Part shown: piece by piece, positions 24,710-36,683 of the stretch
Numbering within the stretch: the stretch's first letter is position 1
Layout of the letters: every line of letters begins with the position of its first letter
DNA from: Camarhynchus parvulus
Taxonomy: Eukaryota > Chordata > Aves > Passeriformes > Thraupidae
Direction: 5' to 3'
Assembly (NCBI RefSeq): GCF_901933205.1
Contig: NC_044574.1
Location: 19,205,733 to 19,269,732 of the forward strand
Length of the DNA stretch: 64,000 nucleotides
The notes under the pieces: generated by a model
The model's input: only the letters and a program-made list of their open reading frames with translations
Told to the model about the DNA's origin: nothing
Databases searched by the model: none
Translations under genes and position numbers: made by a program

Positions 24710-26805
24710 TGTGTATATATATATGAATGAACTGGAACCATTTTTATGTTCAGTTGGATTATAATTTTCGTAATTTTATTAGTTGCTCAAATAGACTAAT
24801 TCTGGATTTAAAAACCTTGCTAAGGGAATTCTCTTCCATTTATATGGGGAAACATATAACTTCTGTGGGAAGTTGTGGAAATATTTGGAGAAGTGTGTAA
24901 TGAAAGGGCCAATAAAAATGTAAATTATCTCAGCTGTATTTATTATATATTTCACCTGGTTCTCTGCAATGCTGCTGATTTTGATAGCAAGCAGCCGACT
25001 AAATATTTTGTAGCATGCCTTAAAAAAATAAATGAATAAACCCATAATATTTGCATTTAATTATCTGCCGGAGAAAGTATCTCTTCCATTTCAAATTAGT
25101 CAAGCAGACGGTATATGTTCACCAAAATCTTCCTATCTGGGACATAAATTTTACTCTAGGTGGCAGAATTGCTCTATCTACACCACAAAAAGAACAGATT
25201 AAGAAACAAAAAATGGTTAATGATATAGATCTCCCTAGTGTGAATAATTCTTGTTTCCTAAATCAGCTGTCTTATTTTTCCAATAATGTCAAATGTATCA
25301 GTAAGCAGGTAGAATTCATAAGCTGTATTTTTTAAAGGAGAAAAAATAATAAAGTGTTTTCCTATATAAAAAGTGCCTGGCTCAATTAGAAGCTGCAGAA
25401 TGTTTTGTAAAGTATAATTGCTACGAAGTGCTGATACTTGCAGCGACTTTGAGGTGATGTGTAGGAACTGCCGAGTGTCTGGAGTTCCTAGGAGGGGCTG
25501 AGGCTGGGGGAAGAGCTAATCTTTCCAACAGTGCTATGTCAAGTTCTTTGCATATGAAGGGATTGAATTGTAACACAAAACGCATGTTAAACAGGGAGAT
25601 GGGACACTTTAAACACCTTTGTAAGGAAGCTGTTCTCTCAGGCTGAATACATTTGTGTAAACTGCTCTGTGCACTGTAAGAACCTAGAAGGATCGAGCCC
25701 CTCTAATGGTTACCTAGATAAACACTTCGGCAAAAGCTCCACCCTCCTAACTCCTCCAATCCTCTAATTCCAAGAATTTTGGAACATTAGATTAGATATA
25801 ATTTCTTTGTTGGCCGGACATTTAAGCATAATTTCTTGTGTCCTTCTGACACTGTTTCTGAATTTTAGATTATAGAAGGAAAAAAGGGAGCAGTGAAAAC
25901 TTTCAGGAGGAGGGAGGTTTCAATTAGACTCATTAGTGGGTCAGACATTTCAAGTCTAGAAAATCTTTCTGGAACTGTGGAGTGGGATAGAGAATTCCAA
26001 GGATGTTCATGTTCTTCCTTCTCCAGCTTTAGTGATGCTACTCTTCTGTTTAGTACATTTTTTCATTGCCCACGTGGTTGGGCTCCCTGTCCACCCATGG
26101 TGAGTATGTTACTGCTACTCCTAAATGAAAACTATTTAGAAAAAAATCTTCTCAATGCCTACCATTTGTTCTGGATTTTGTAGCAGAGTTGGTGTTGTGG
26201 GAGTTAAAACACTATTTTGTAGTGCTGCTCCCAAGACTGATGTTCCCCTTCTTTGCAAGGTGGGGAGTGTTAGCTGGACACATAAATGTAAATATTGAAA
26301 TATGAGGGAAAGAAAAAGTATCCTTTTTTTCAAAGTTATGCTGCATTTTGCCAAAAGCTTTCTATATTTTTAGTGGTTTAAAAAGAGAGTAAAGCAATTA
26401 CAGCATTGGCTTGCAAGCGTCTCCTTGAAGCTGGAGAAAGTGATTTCTTTTCCCTCCTTCTCATAGAGAGTAGAATTGTAGACTACATGCTTGTCTTTGG
26501 TTTGTGGACCACCTCGACGGTTTTTCTTTTCTCTTACTGGCTTGTTGCAGTATCATCTGCTTTGTGTTTTGATTTGAAAGCACCTTTTACTCATGCTGAG
26601 TAGAACTTTCCTTGGAGGATTCATTGAAATAAAATGGAACTGCTTTGTAAAAGCAGGGAATAGAAGTCCTTTAGAGAGTGTGAATGCAGTCCTTGCCTGA
26701 GCACACCAGAAGCAAGAATAGAAGGTGGAAGGCTCCCATGGCTATTGATCCCTGGATGTTTCTAGAGTATATTTTTTTACTTGATTTCACTTTAGTCAGC
26801 AGTTT
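23081..26805. other. Intergenic, no gene recognised
   Basis: AT-rich sequence without convincing exons. The only clear structure is the CA/TA microsatellite at 24687-24725. ORFs here (up to 101 codons, for example 23762-24067) have no recognisable content. Confidence 0.55.
24687..24725. repeat. (CA)n followed by TGTG(TA)n
   Basis: A CA dinucleotide run to 24709 is followed by tgtgtatatatatatg. With the preceding tatatacacata it forms an imperfect inverted repeat of purine-pyrimidine alternation that could adopt Z-DNA or a cruciform. Confidence 0.9.
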
Positions 26806-27269
26806 GTAAGACTGTGGGGTGTATGTAGAGGCATGTCAAACTGATAGTGTGGGGAACGTGAGAACACTTTTTTCTGTAAGATTATCTGGTCAAGGACCTT
26901 GTCAAACACGATAAAAAGGAGAAGAAGCAAGCAATAACTGGAACACAGAGACAGACCTGGCAGACAAATATGATGGGGCAAAGACAAGAAGCAAACCAAA
27001 ATGAATGAATGATCTGCTAACAAATGGGCACTTTAAAGCTGATAAGGTAGTAAACCTGAGGGTCCAGGATGTTGGAAAGGGTTGTTGGCTCTGCCCACAC
27101 TGGTGGGGGAATGTGCAGGGGAAGGGAGTCAAAGGGGAAACGTGGATATGGACAGAAAGGGATTAAAAAGGTGTTGATCACTTGTAAACAAAGCTGGTCA
27201 GTACTGACTGAACCCTAGACTGATCAGAGTGTGTCTGATCTGCTCATCAGATCATGTCTTAAAGATTTG

Positions 27270-27925
27270 CTGTAGAATCCCTGTGTGGGAGTGCTGCAAA
27301 AACCAGATGCCAACTGCTGCGGTGCTGCGTGAAAGGATTTGGAGCAGCTGGAGCCATAGGGGGCTGTGAGCTCCATTGGCCTATGATGTCCCCCACTCGA
27401 GCCAGGGGCATCTGTGTGCCACCCTCGGGAGTGCTGGGCAGCCTCGTCCCCACCAGTGTGGCAGGAGCTCAGTGGGCTCAGAGCCCACAGCTGGGGCTGG
27501 GGGTGCTCATGGCAGAGCCCAGGCAGGACCAGCCACCCAGGAGGGGACCTGCAGGAGGGCAGGAGGGCCCGGGATGTGGGCAGGGATTCTGGGTGGGCAG
27601 AGGGGCTCTGCTGGCACTTGGGGGATGCAGGAAGGTGTGTGTGCTCTCACCAGTGACCTCCTGTCTGTAGCAGCTGAAGGGGAGGAGGGCACTTGGCTGT
27701 CTGGTTTGTGTTCTGGGAAGGTGTTGAAGGCAGCACCTTGTCTGTGTCAGCCCTGTCAGCTCCTGGATGTGTGTGCAGCTTTGCCAGTGGCTGAACCTGC
27801 AACTGGAAAAGAAGCAGCCGCATCCCTCAGGCTGAGCATAGACAGGAGCTCCCATGCACTGGGCTGGGCCCCTGGGACCATGACAGAGTCCTGGCCTGGA
27901 GATGCTGGAGGTGGCTGTTGCTCCC
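27270..27925. other. GC-rich block of unknown origin
   Basis: About 650 bases are visibly much richer in G and C than their AT-rich flanks. Long frames are open on both strands (27376-27954 plus, 192 codons; 27927-27478 minus, 149 codons), as expected when stop codons are rare, and neither encodes anything familiar. No CpG-island-like density of CG is obvious; the richness is mostly in G/C runs such as ggctgggggtgctc. It could be a decayed retroviral or other repeat fragment, or a local isochore spike. I cannot classify it. Confidence 0.4.
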
Positions 27926-27955
27926 AAAACCCCTTAACAAAGCTTTTTTGGTAAA

Positions 27956-30900
27956 GGGGAAATTAGGAGAACCATCCTGATGAGGGGTTTCTTGCCTTTT
28001 TTTTCTAACTGTGAGAAGCAAAAGTATGCATAAATAACAAAAAATTGTAATGTAAATGTTTCAGGAAAATATCAATACTTGAATTTATGAAAAAAACTCA
28101 TTCAGCTTGGCTCAAAGCCTTCTAAATATTTTTAAACAGGAATGAAAGAATGTGTGCCTATTTCCGAGCTTCATCTTTATTTATGTATAAATCCTCAAAG
28201 CTTGTAAGTTTAGCATTTCTATTGACTATAAAAGCAGCATTTTATTGACTAAAACTTGTATGAATTTGCTCTCTTACTGCATCTAAAAAAATAAATCAAC
28301 CCCATTACCAAATAAAATTGAAGACTGTCTTCAATTGCTCAGTTTGTTTGTAGGAAATCTGTTGTGTTTACTTTTCAAAACTTCCCAAAATTTGTGATCT
28401 ATATTTTGGGGAATATTTTGACTCTCAAGGGATTTTGGCACTCAGCTAACTGGTGCTGCTGCAATGCAACCATTTGTCATTAAGGAGTCTTGAAGCTCTT
28501 CAGCATTAATGCTGCTCTGCGCTGCTTGATATGACAAGACTGGTGTTTCTACAGATTACTCATACCTTGTTGTCAATGGGAAAGGTCATAAAAAACCTGG
28601 ATTTTTCCTAGTCTAATCATATTTCTTAATTTTTAGCTTCTTACATTTAAACAAAATACTTTCTCCTTGCTATAGGAGAATTGAACTAATTCTCCTTAGA
28701 TAGTAACTGCAATTCTTGTGCTGTTCTATTTTGGGAGAATAGGTTTATATTATCACCTCTCTATAAAACTGTTCAGAGGTCACCTTTTGTGGCATCATTT
28801 TTCTTCTACTTGCTCTAGTCACCGTGAGGAGATTCTTCTCTCTGTGAAGCAGGAAGCTCTATGCTAATATTGTTTAATGTGCTTTCCACAGGGGTTTGCT
28901 ATCAAGTAACATAAAGTGATGTTCAGGAGGTGAGGGTTACTACCTTTGTAGCTGTTCCCTGTACAAGAGGAATGTCATACTCTTACATGTTTTTAATGTT
29001 AATGAAGCTATCTTACAAAAGGATTTTTACAGTGTTTTATGAAGCTATTGTACAAAGGGTTTTTGACTGTGTTTTATGAAGCTCTCATACAAAACGCTTT
29101 TGACTTTGCATTTTCTCCTGGTGAAAGCACAAGTGAAACCTCAACACCCACCACTTTACCAAGTACTATGCACAATTTTATCTATGTGAGCTGCAAACAG
29201 TATTGGTGCTATTAACATAGCATTAGCTAAAAGTGTCTTAGTTTCTCTCTGAGATGTCAGTTTGTGCGCTTTGACCTTTATATCAATGTTCCCCTCATTT
29301 TCCTCCAGCAATACCATTTCAGCCTTTTACTACTCAAACAGTGATTGAAAAGATTTGCCTGCCCTCTTGAAACCAATGTGCTGTGCTGGTCACTGCCCAC
29401 CTCTGTGAGCTGCTGTGCTGCTGCAGAGCCCATCAGGGAGAAACCTGTGCAGGGGTGTTGCCACAGGATAAGCTGGCTGCCTGGTGGGGCTGCTGTGGTT
29501 TCACTGAGAAAACCTGGAGACAACTTAGTAGTAAATATTTGCTCAAATATTTTGTCTTTTAATCAAAAGACAGAAGTCAGTTTTCAGAGGGTTTTTTTAT
29601 TATTCTCAATTTGGAGCTTTTCTCAGTGGAAAACACATTCCAGCAGAAGTGCAAGCCATTTTAGGGAATGGCCATAACACTGTATGTGTATGACCTGCAG
29701 AGAAAAGAGAGCTGTGAGAAATCTGTGGTTGCATAACAAAGCAATATGCTAATTTATAGGTCTGATGATTTTCAACCTACAAAGAATCCTGACAGGCAGA
29801 AAAAATAATTTGAAGTTGAGTAGTTTTTAAAATATTATCTGAAGATGTATAGCCTATGCTGCATCTCAAATCCTGTTATTGAAAGGGAATAATAAAACAC
29901 AGTAAATGCTGAAAATGAAGTGCTGACCACTCCCTGCATTAATAGGGGTTGATCAGAATAAAGATAAATGTTTTGGAATTAAAAGGTGTTTCAATGGAGT
30001 TTGATGCATGCTGGAACATTGCTTAGGTATTAATCGTAATATTTAATCACCTTTGCAGTACCTACAATGTGTCCCTACCTGAAGTTGCCCTATATCCTTG
30101 CCCTTAAAGTGTGCTGTTTATGAGACATAACTCTCCTTACATTTTGAAAAAGGTGGGGTCCTGCTCTTTTTTCTGCAACCACTGGCAATCTGGCAAGTCT
30201 TTTCTGCATTTGAGCACTCCTGAGATAGTTGTTCTGCTGGCATTGCCTGTCCTTCTCCTAAACAGTGGAGAGATTGCCCAGACCCTAATGCCTGATTGGC
30301 CTGTGTATTTTTGGCCTGAAATGTTTTTCACTATCTGGAAGAAAAGGGAACAGCTTATGTCATTACATGTATTTTAAGGGAAAGTTTTGTTTCAAAGGGA
30401 AGTGCAAATAGGGTTTGTCAGGTTACAGGGATATACCTTATCAATTTACAACTTTTGTAAGGAAGGTATGCTGAGAAAATGAGCTTCCAGGGGCAAAGAG
30501 TGAACAGAGTCTTAGGGAACAGCTGATTTATTCTTATCTTCATAAGAGGGAGAGATGCCAGGGGATTTGTTTGGTAGTGCTATCTCTGATTTCTTACCTG
30601 TTGAAAGAGGTCATCTAACTCTGCCTAGGCACAGTAAGGTGACAGGGTTTTGGAAGGGGAGGGATAATCTTGGAGCTAATAAAGATTCAACCTTCTTCAA
30701 AATCCATGCAGATGTGTCATTCATCTATTGCCAGGGAACGATTAATACTAGAACATTATTAATGATTAAAAATGGCAAAGTTTGATTGGATAGGCGGCAC
30801 ATGTTGGAAATTGAAGGATGATGAAGGATTATCGTGTCAACAGTGGATTGGAGAACCTTGAACAAAATGGATCCATTTATAGGCTGGATTTTCAGGAGTT

Positions 30901-33900
30901 ATGGAATTTTTGTTCAGTGGTGGGGAATTTATTGGTATTTTTTTTAAAACCTAAGCAAAGATGCTACCTGAAAACGAAGCAGCTTTAAAATTTTACTTGT
31001 CACAAGACATTTTTCCTGACTGAGAGGAACATTTGTGTTTGCAGTCTTACTTAACAGAATTGTAATGATGCGTATTTAAAATCCAATTCAAAGGAAAACT
31101 ACTTCTAAAAAATAAAATTATGGGATAGACAGAGAATGGGGAGAAATGGCAAATTGTATGGAGAAAAAAAGACTATTCAATTTAAAATTATGCTTAGTCT
31201 CATAAAACTCTTATCAGAGCAGACTCTCTGGCTGCAGGGAATAGTTTGCGGGGATTTTTTCTGCAAACAGCACAAGAATGGGATTTTAAAGTTTGTTCAA
31301 AATGCTAAAACTCTCTTCATTTCATGCTGAAATGGGTTTTTAAGGGGCTCTTGATGAACCTCAATAAAAATTTGCTTGTATTTTAGTAGTTTTTTTGCTT
31401 TTCTAATGTCTGCTGAGTAATACATATGAATACCTGAAGTTCTACTTGAAGAGGCCTATATTGCTTCTTGAATCAATGTGGAAAAAATACCCCAAACATT
31501 TCAGGATCTGATTAGAAAAATAATTTCCATGCACTTCATCTGAACAGATTCTTCAAATACAACATTTTTTCATAGTACTTGTAGTGGAAGGATTTTAGAC
31601 AGCAAAGCAACCTATCCTTCCTAATGCTGAGGATGGCTGAACTTGTCTCAGGCTTCTCCCTTTCTGGCAATGAGGATCTCCCTGCTTTACTGCAGATATA
31701 GATTTGCTATTTTGTTAATTTTTCTTTTGTAGGCTTCAGGGATTTTCTCCTTTTACATTATTCCCTGTGTGAAGGTTGCTGGAATGGGGAAAGTAAAAGC
31801 AGGGGAGATGGAAAGTAGCCTGGTGTGAGCCCCCAAAGCAGCTTACCTGGCACAGCCACCTCTGGTTTTCTCTGGATCTGTGTGTTCCAAACGAAGCTCC
31901 TGAAGTAGCACACGTGGTCACACAGAGCAGGGGTGTCTGCTCAGTCAGGACAACAGTGCACACCCCCTCAGGGAGCTGAGTGTCCCTGGAGGGACTCTAC
32001 AGGTCATATGTACAGAGGAGGGAATATAACAGTTATCAAGAGCAGCTTCTGTAGTTGTAGCTTGGTATTGGATTGTCATTTTTCTTTCTTTCAAGGGTCA
32101 AATCCTATTAATTCTGAAAGTCATGTGGTGTTTTAGGTATCACCTTCACTCTCTCATGTGCATATCTCTCTATGTGAGAATCTGCTCACACCCATTCTCA
32201 TGATTTCTAGGTACTATCTTTGAAAATTTTGGGGACTACAAGCCTTTGTATTCATTACCTTAATCCCAATAAGTGCAGTGTTACTTCTATAACTGGGAAT
32301 GCTGCTTAGACTGAAGTGCTTTGTTTTTATCAGTTATGATAACAAAACAAAGAATAATAGAGAGAACAGAATATGCGGGTAGGAAAGGGGTCTAACATAT
32401 TCTTTAACCTCCTATGAAAGTCAAGCAATCGTCTGTGAACACTCCCTTCTCCTGTGGAGAATTTGGATACCACCACTTGTGGTGAGCTTGTATCCTAGTC
32501 ATACCTATTCAGTATTGGAATATATTTTAAAGCAATTTTATCCTACTTAATAAAGTACTGCCCTGTCACATTGTATAAAGAGTATTAATACTGTGGTGGG
32601 TACAGGAAGGGAGCAAAAAAATCTATTTTCTGATCTACACATTGAAATCTTCCTAAAATTTGTTGATGTGGTCTTTTGGATTATTTTTTTCCTTTTGCTT
32701 ATTAGTGGACATACATTTTTGTGAAATTAAGCTATATTGTCTAAATTGAAAATCCTATATTTTTAAGTACTTGTGGGAAGGAATGGAATCAACTTCTATA
32801 CTGTACCCAACCAGACTCTTGTGTACTCTGTTTATCCATGTGACACTTCAAAATTAGCTTGTTGAAAATCAGGGAGAATCAATAACTTTTGGTTTTGACT
32901 TAATTTAAGTGGCCTTTAGTCATGTGACTCTGAATGGGGAACAAATTTTCCTGGAGATTTTCCATAGCTTCTTTCTGAGGGGTAGACAGAGCAGTATTCT
33001 GCAGCCAGTGTTACTTTCAAATGACACTGGAGTTGCCTTATTTCATTGTGTTAAAAAAGCTCAAAGACTGTTATTAGAGCTACTTTTTATTTGGAAAAGC
33101 TCATTGGAGTTCTGGAGACTGTGCTTCATTATTGTTAATTAAAAAATTCACTCAGTATAGCCAATTAAAAAAAACAACAGCTTATGCAAAGCATATTAAA
33201 GATGGCATTAAATCTGCCTGTAGCAATGCTCCCCAACATTGCTGGCCTGGGGGCAGTGATACTGAATGAGTCATGTGCTGCAGGCACATTGTACTTCGTG
33301 CTTCCCTTCAGCTGAAATTCAGGTTTTTAGTTTCCTCTGCCCGTGAGTGCTGTTGGGGGCACAGACGCACACATGGGCACACAGCACGAGGGATAGCGGG
33401 CTGGCCCATGGGGCAGCTCCCTGTGCTGCCTCTTACCTTTGTGCTACTCATCATGGACTTATTCCCAGAGTTTGCCAAATTCCATGAAATGTTTCATAAA
33501 GTGGAAATTAGGCTGGCAGAGAAGTATGTGGCGTGTGCAAGATCTTCATGTGATGATGTTACTAATGTGTACAAGTGGGCACGACCATGCTTTTCCATGC
33601 TGTTTTAGTGTTTAATAACATCCCAGGAAATTAAGCAACGTACTCCTGTTCCTTGAAAATGCTGGGGTATTAAGTACAATAACACATTAATCCATTCAAA
33701 TTCTGAGTTGGCATTTTTAAGATACTAAATTCTGATTTAAATTCCATGTCTCTAAAAAATTGCTAGATCAAAACATAGATTTTTTTGTCTTTTTTGTCTC
33801 ATATGGGTGTTGCACATTAACACTGCACACTAACTGTGAGTTATGTGATCAGTTCTAAATTGTTGGTTTTCATCCAACATTACACAATTACAGCTGAGTT

Positions 33901-36585
33901 TCATGGCTCAGCTTTCATTCCTCATGAGTAGCTGAGGCAGGTTAATGTAATAACCTGTATCACCTTAACTGTCTCATCATAATTTTCTTTAGTTTAATAT
34001 TTACATAGATCAAAATATCCACTTTCTGTCAGGTTCTTTGCTTATGAGAAACTCAAACTAACCAAGCACAACTCTTCATAATCTGATGGAGAGAACAATG
34101 AATGTTATTGTTACAACTAGAAAGGAATTTGACACTCTGATGCATGATCACGGAAATGTTTCTCTCATGAACTCGTTGGAAAGCTCATGTCACATTAATG
34201 TGTGCCATCATTTATATGATGTATTGGGTAAACCTGGAGCTACTAACACTTTAACTTGTTTTACAGGCAAAAATCTGCTTCCCTGCAAAAACGTGGAATT
34301 GGTTGTGTCTATGGTACTTGAAGCCAGATCAGATGTAGTGTCTAGTTTAGACTAAATGATGTTATATCTTGCAAACGTTAAGCTAATTAAACCCCAAATA
34401 GTGGAAAAGAAATTCCCTGCAATTTTTATTATTTAGTCTTAAAGCCAGATTTCAAGGATGCCTCTGTGAGCTTTATTCAATTGTTAGAGAGTTGGTTGAG
34501 ATAGGAACAAGCTTAGGCATGAAAAGTTCATTCTTGGTCTTGAAGTTTTTAGACAGGGATTTAAAAGTATATCTAGATCTATCTTTTTAAAATTGCCAAT
34601 TTGTATTGTCCTCAATGCTGTATCTTGTTTTCCAAATGACAGTAAAATGAGAATTTTTTTTACATGCACTGAAGAAAAATAGTTGTGCTTGAATTGTCTG
34701 TGTGGCAATTTATAAAAGTATGCAATTATTATTTTAAATGCTTGTAAGTAGGGCTGAATCATGTTGGAGTGCAAATACAAAGCGATAATTAGTCCTCTTC
34801 TCAGAGATCCTATGTGTTAAAAAGACCTGATGGAGGTACAATGAGAGGAAGCAGCATGGTGGTGGCAACTGCTCATGTTAATATGATTATTTAAATGATA
34901 GGATTTATTTAAGTTTTGCTGAATCAAAAGTCATGAGAAGGCAGCAAATGTGTGTCAGGTCCTGCTCTTCTGCAGCCAGCTAGGAGAATTTTAATTCTGC
35001 TATGGTCATGAAAATAAACATTAGGATAAAGCACTGACGAGTAGAAATGTGGTGAGGGGGGAATGAGCGTGTCCCCTGGTGCTGGGCTCTCTGTGTTTAG
35101 GGCAGTTACATGTTCATACAGGAGTGCACTGTTGTTTTCCAGAGCTGCTTCCCCACCAAAAGAGACAGGGCTGGACACACCTGGGGCATCTGAGCCCACC
35201 AGAGTGTGGCCACAAATCTGGCACAGAGAAACCTATCTGAGCACTGAAACCAGGAGGAAAGGTGGTGTGAGCTAGGATCTACAGGTGCTGTTGGAACAGT
35301 ATCTTATCACTCTTTGTGGTTTTTGGAGGCTCTCACAAACATGTCTTGGGGCACTTAGATCCTGGCCAGCCATGTATCTTCACATAACAGCCATCATCTT
35401 ACTGAAGGCCAGCAGTAACCATTTCCCCTCACCTTGGAATTTCACCGCTCTGCTTGGGAATATAGGTTTGTATTTCACTTAAAAATGCACTGAATGCCTT
35501 CCTGTAAACCTACTACAGAAAGGACTATTTCTGCCTATATTTGGAGATGGCAATGCAGAGTAGAAAGTGTTGCTGCCCTGGAAAGGCCAAGATTTCAGTG
35601 TAAAAGCAAAACATTTTTGCCAATGTAGCTGGTGTAAAACAGGCTTGGATTTCTAGATGTTTGCAAACCTAGGGCCTGCTGGCTGCCAATGCTTCACAGA
35701 GAGTGTTGCATGTTCTGATACATGGTTTGGCAGAGGCATAAGCTTTTACTGTATATGAGGTCTAACTGGAAACCACTATCATTAGCGTTGCAGGAGAGAA
35801 TTATTTATATTACACATTAATTTATATGTTATGAATATTATGCAAGAGAAAGCTGTATTATGCATATAAAATTTCAATATATATGCACATGCATGTGCTT
35901 GTCAGTGCAATGCTATTAATTACAGGCCAGCTGTGACTGATCTGACAATTCTCAGGTATAACACTTCATGTGTTCTGAAAATGTGAATTGCAGTAATGTC
36001 TGTATTTCTTTTGAGACTGCTTCCCAGGGCTCTGTAAGAGAGTCTAAAGATTCTGAACTTACACTGGCCTACTGCAAAAGATCATCATTAATTTTTAGGG
36101 AATAATTGAAATAAAGTTTGCAAAGATCTAGGCATACCTATGCTATTATAACTGTACAGCTGCGAAAAAAAAAAGCCCCTCATAAAATCAACAGGTAAAA
36201 TTTTGAGCAATAGATAGGCATTCATAATTCTTTTGAATGCAGTGAGTTTTGAAAATGGTCTGCAGCACAATGTAGTTGGTGGCCTAATTTTCAGGACTGT
36301 TGAAGTTAAAGTTTCTCTTCTGTTATCACGCAAGAAACTTCTATATCACTAAGATGCTTGCAGTTTCATGAAAAGAATATTTGTGAGGGGAAAATGGTTA
36401 ACTGATTTTCATCTGATCAATATGAAGCTGACCTGAAATCTTTGCTATAGCAGTTCCCATGGAGGTGATGAGCTGCTAGATGAAGAGTTTATACTGGTGT
36501 TATTTTTGCTCCTTCACTTGTGTATTATGTGTATGTGATATAAAAGGGACTTGAATGCTTTCTTTGTTTCTTTCTCTCTGCCTAG
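27956..36585. other. Intergenic, no gene recognised
   Basis: AT-rich DNA with no supportable gene. It contains the 37-bp tandem repeat at 29002-29115 and a 14-bp perfect palindrome GCACATGCATGTGC at 35885-35898 within an AT-rich stretch (35790-35960). No CR1 or LTR was recognised here. Confidence 0.5.
29002..29115. repeat. Tandem repeat, three 37-bp units
   Basis: Units begin ATGAAGCT at 29002, 29039 and 29076. Each has the form atgaagct, then a -tacaaa- core, a run of T, and a -gtgtttt or -gcatttt end. The units differ at several positions, so the array is not very recent. A degenerate partial unit may precede 29002. Confidence 0.9.
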
Positions 36586-36683
36586 AGGAGCTTGCAAGCT
36601 TAATGTTCGGTGCGTGCCAGAGAGTCTCTGGCTCTGATGACTCTCTTCCCAAGAATCTGAGTGATGCCTCCCAAAGACTGTGT
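36586..36683 (+). other. Isolated exon-like segment with strong splice sites
   Basis: A long pyrimidine tract and acceptor (tttctttctctctgcctag) lie immediately before 36586, and a consensus donor GTAAGT begins at 36684. The 98-base segment has a single open frame. It enters after one base of a codon (x+AG) and gives ELASLMFGACQRVSGSDD followed by SLPKNLSDASQRLC, ending at a codon boundary. It cannot be joined in frame to the donors at 4506 (gives a stop) or 12383 (stop after five codons). It may be an exon of an unseen transcript, a non-coding RNA exon, or a chance pseudo-exon. Confidence 0.3.

Noticed and set aside
27376..27954. 192-codon plus-strand ORF, the longest in the window
   Set aside because: It lies in a GC-rich block where the opposite strand is also open; it has low-complexity composition and no recognisable domain or splice context.
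33273..33608. 111-codon plus-strand ORF
   Set aside because: Inspected for globular content and found none; no splice sites define it.
34086..34355. 89-codon plus-strand ORF with fairly normal protein composition
   Set aside because: Short and single, with no recognised family or flanking splice sites; kept out for lack of support.
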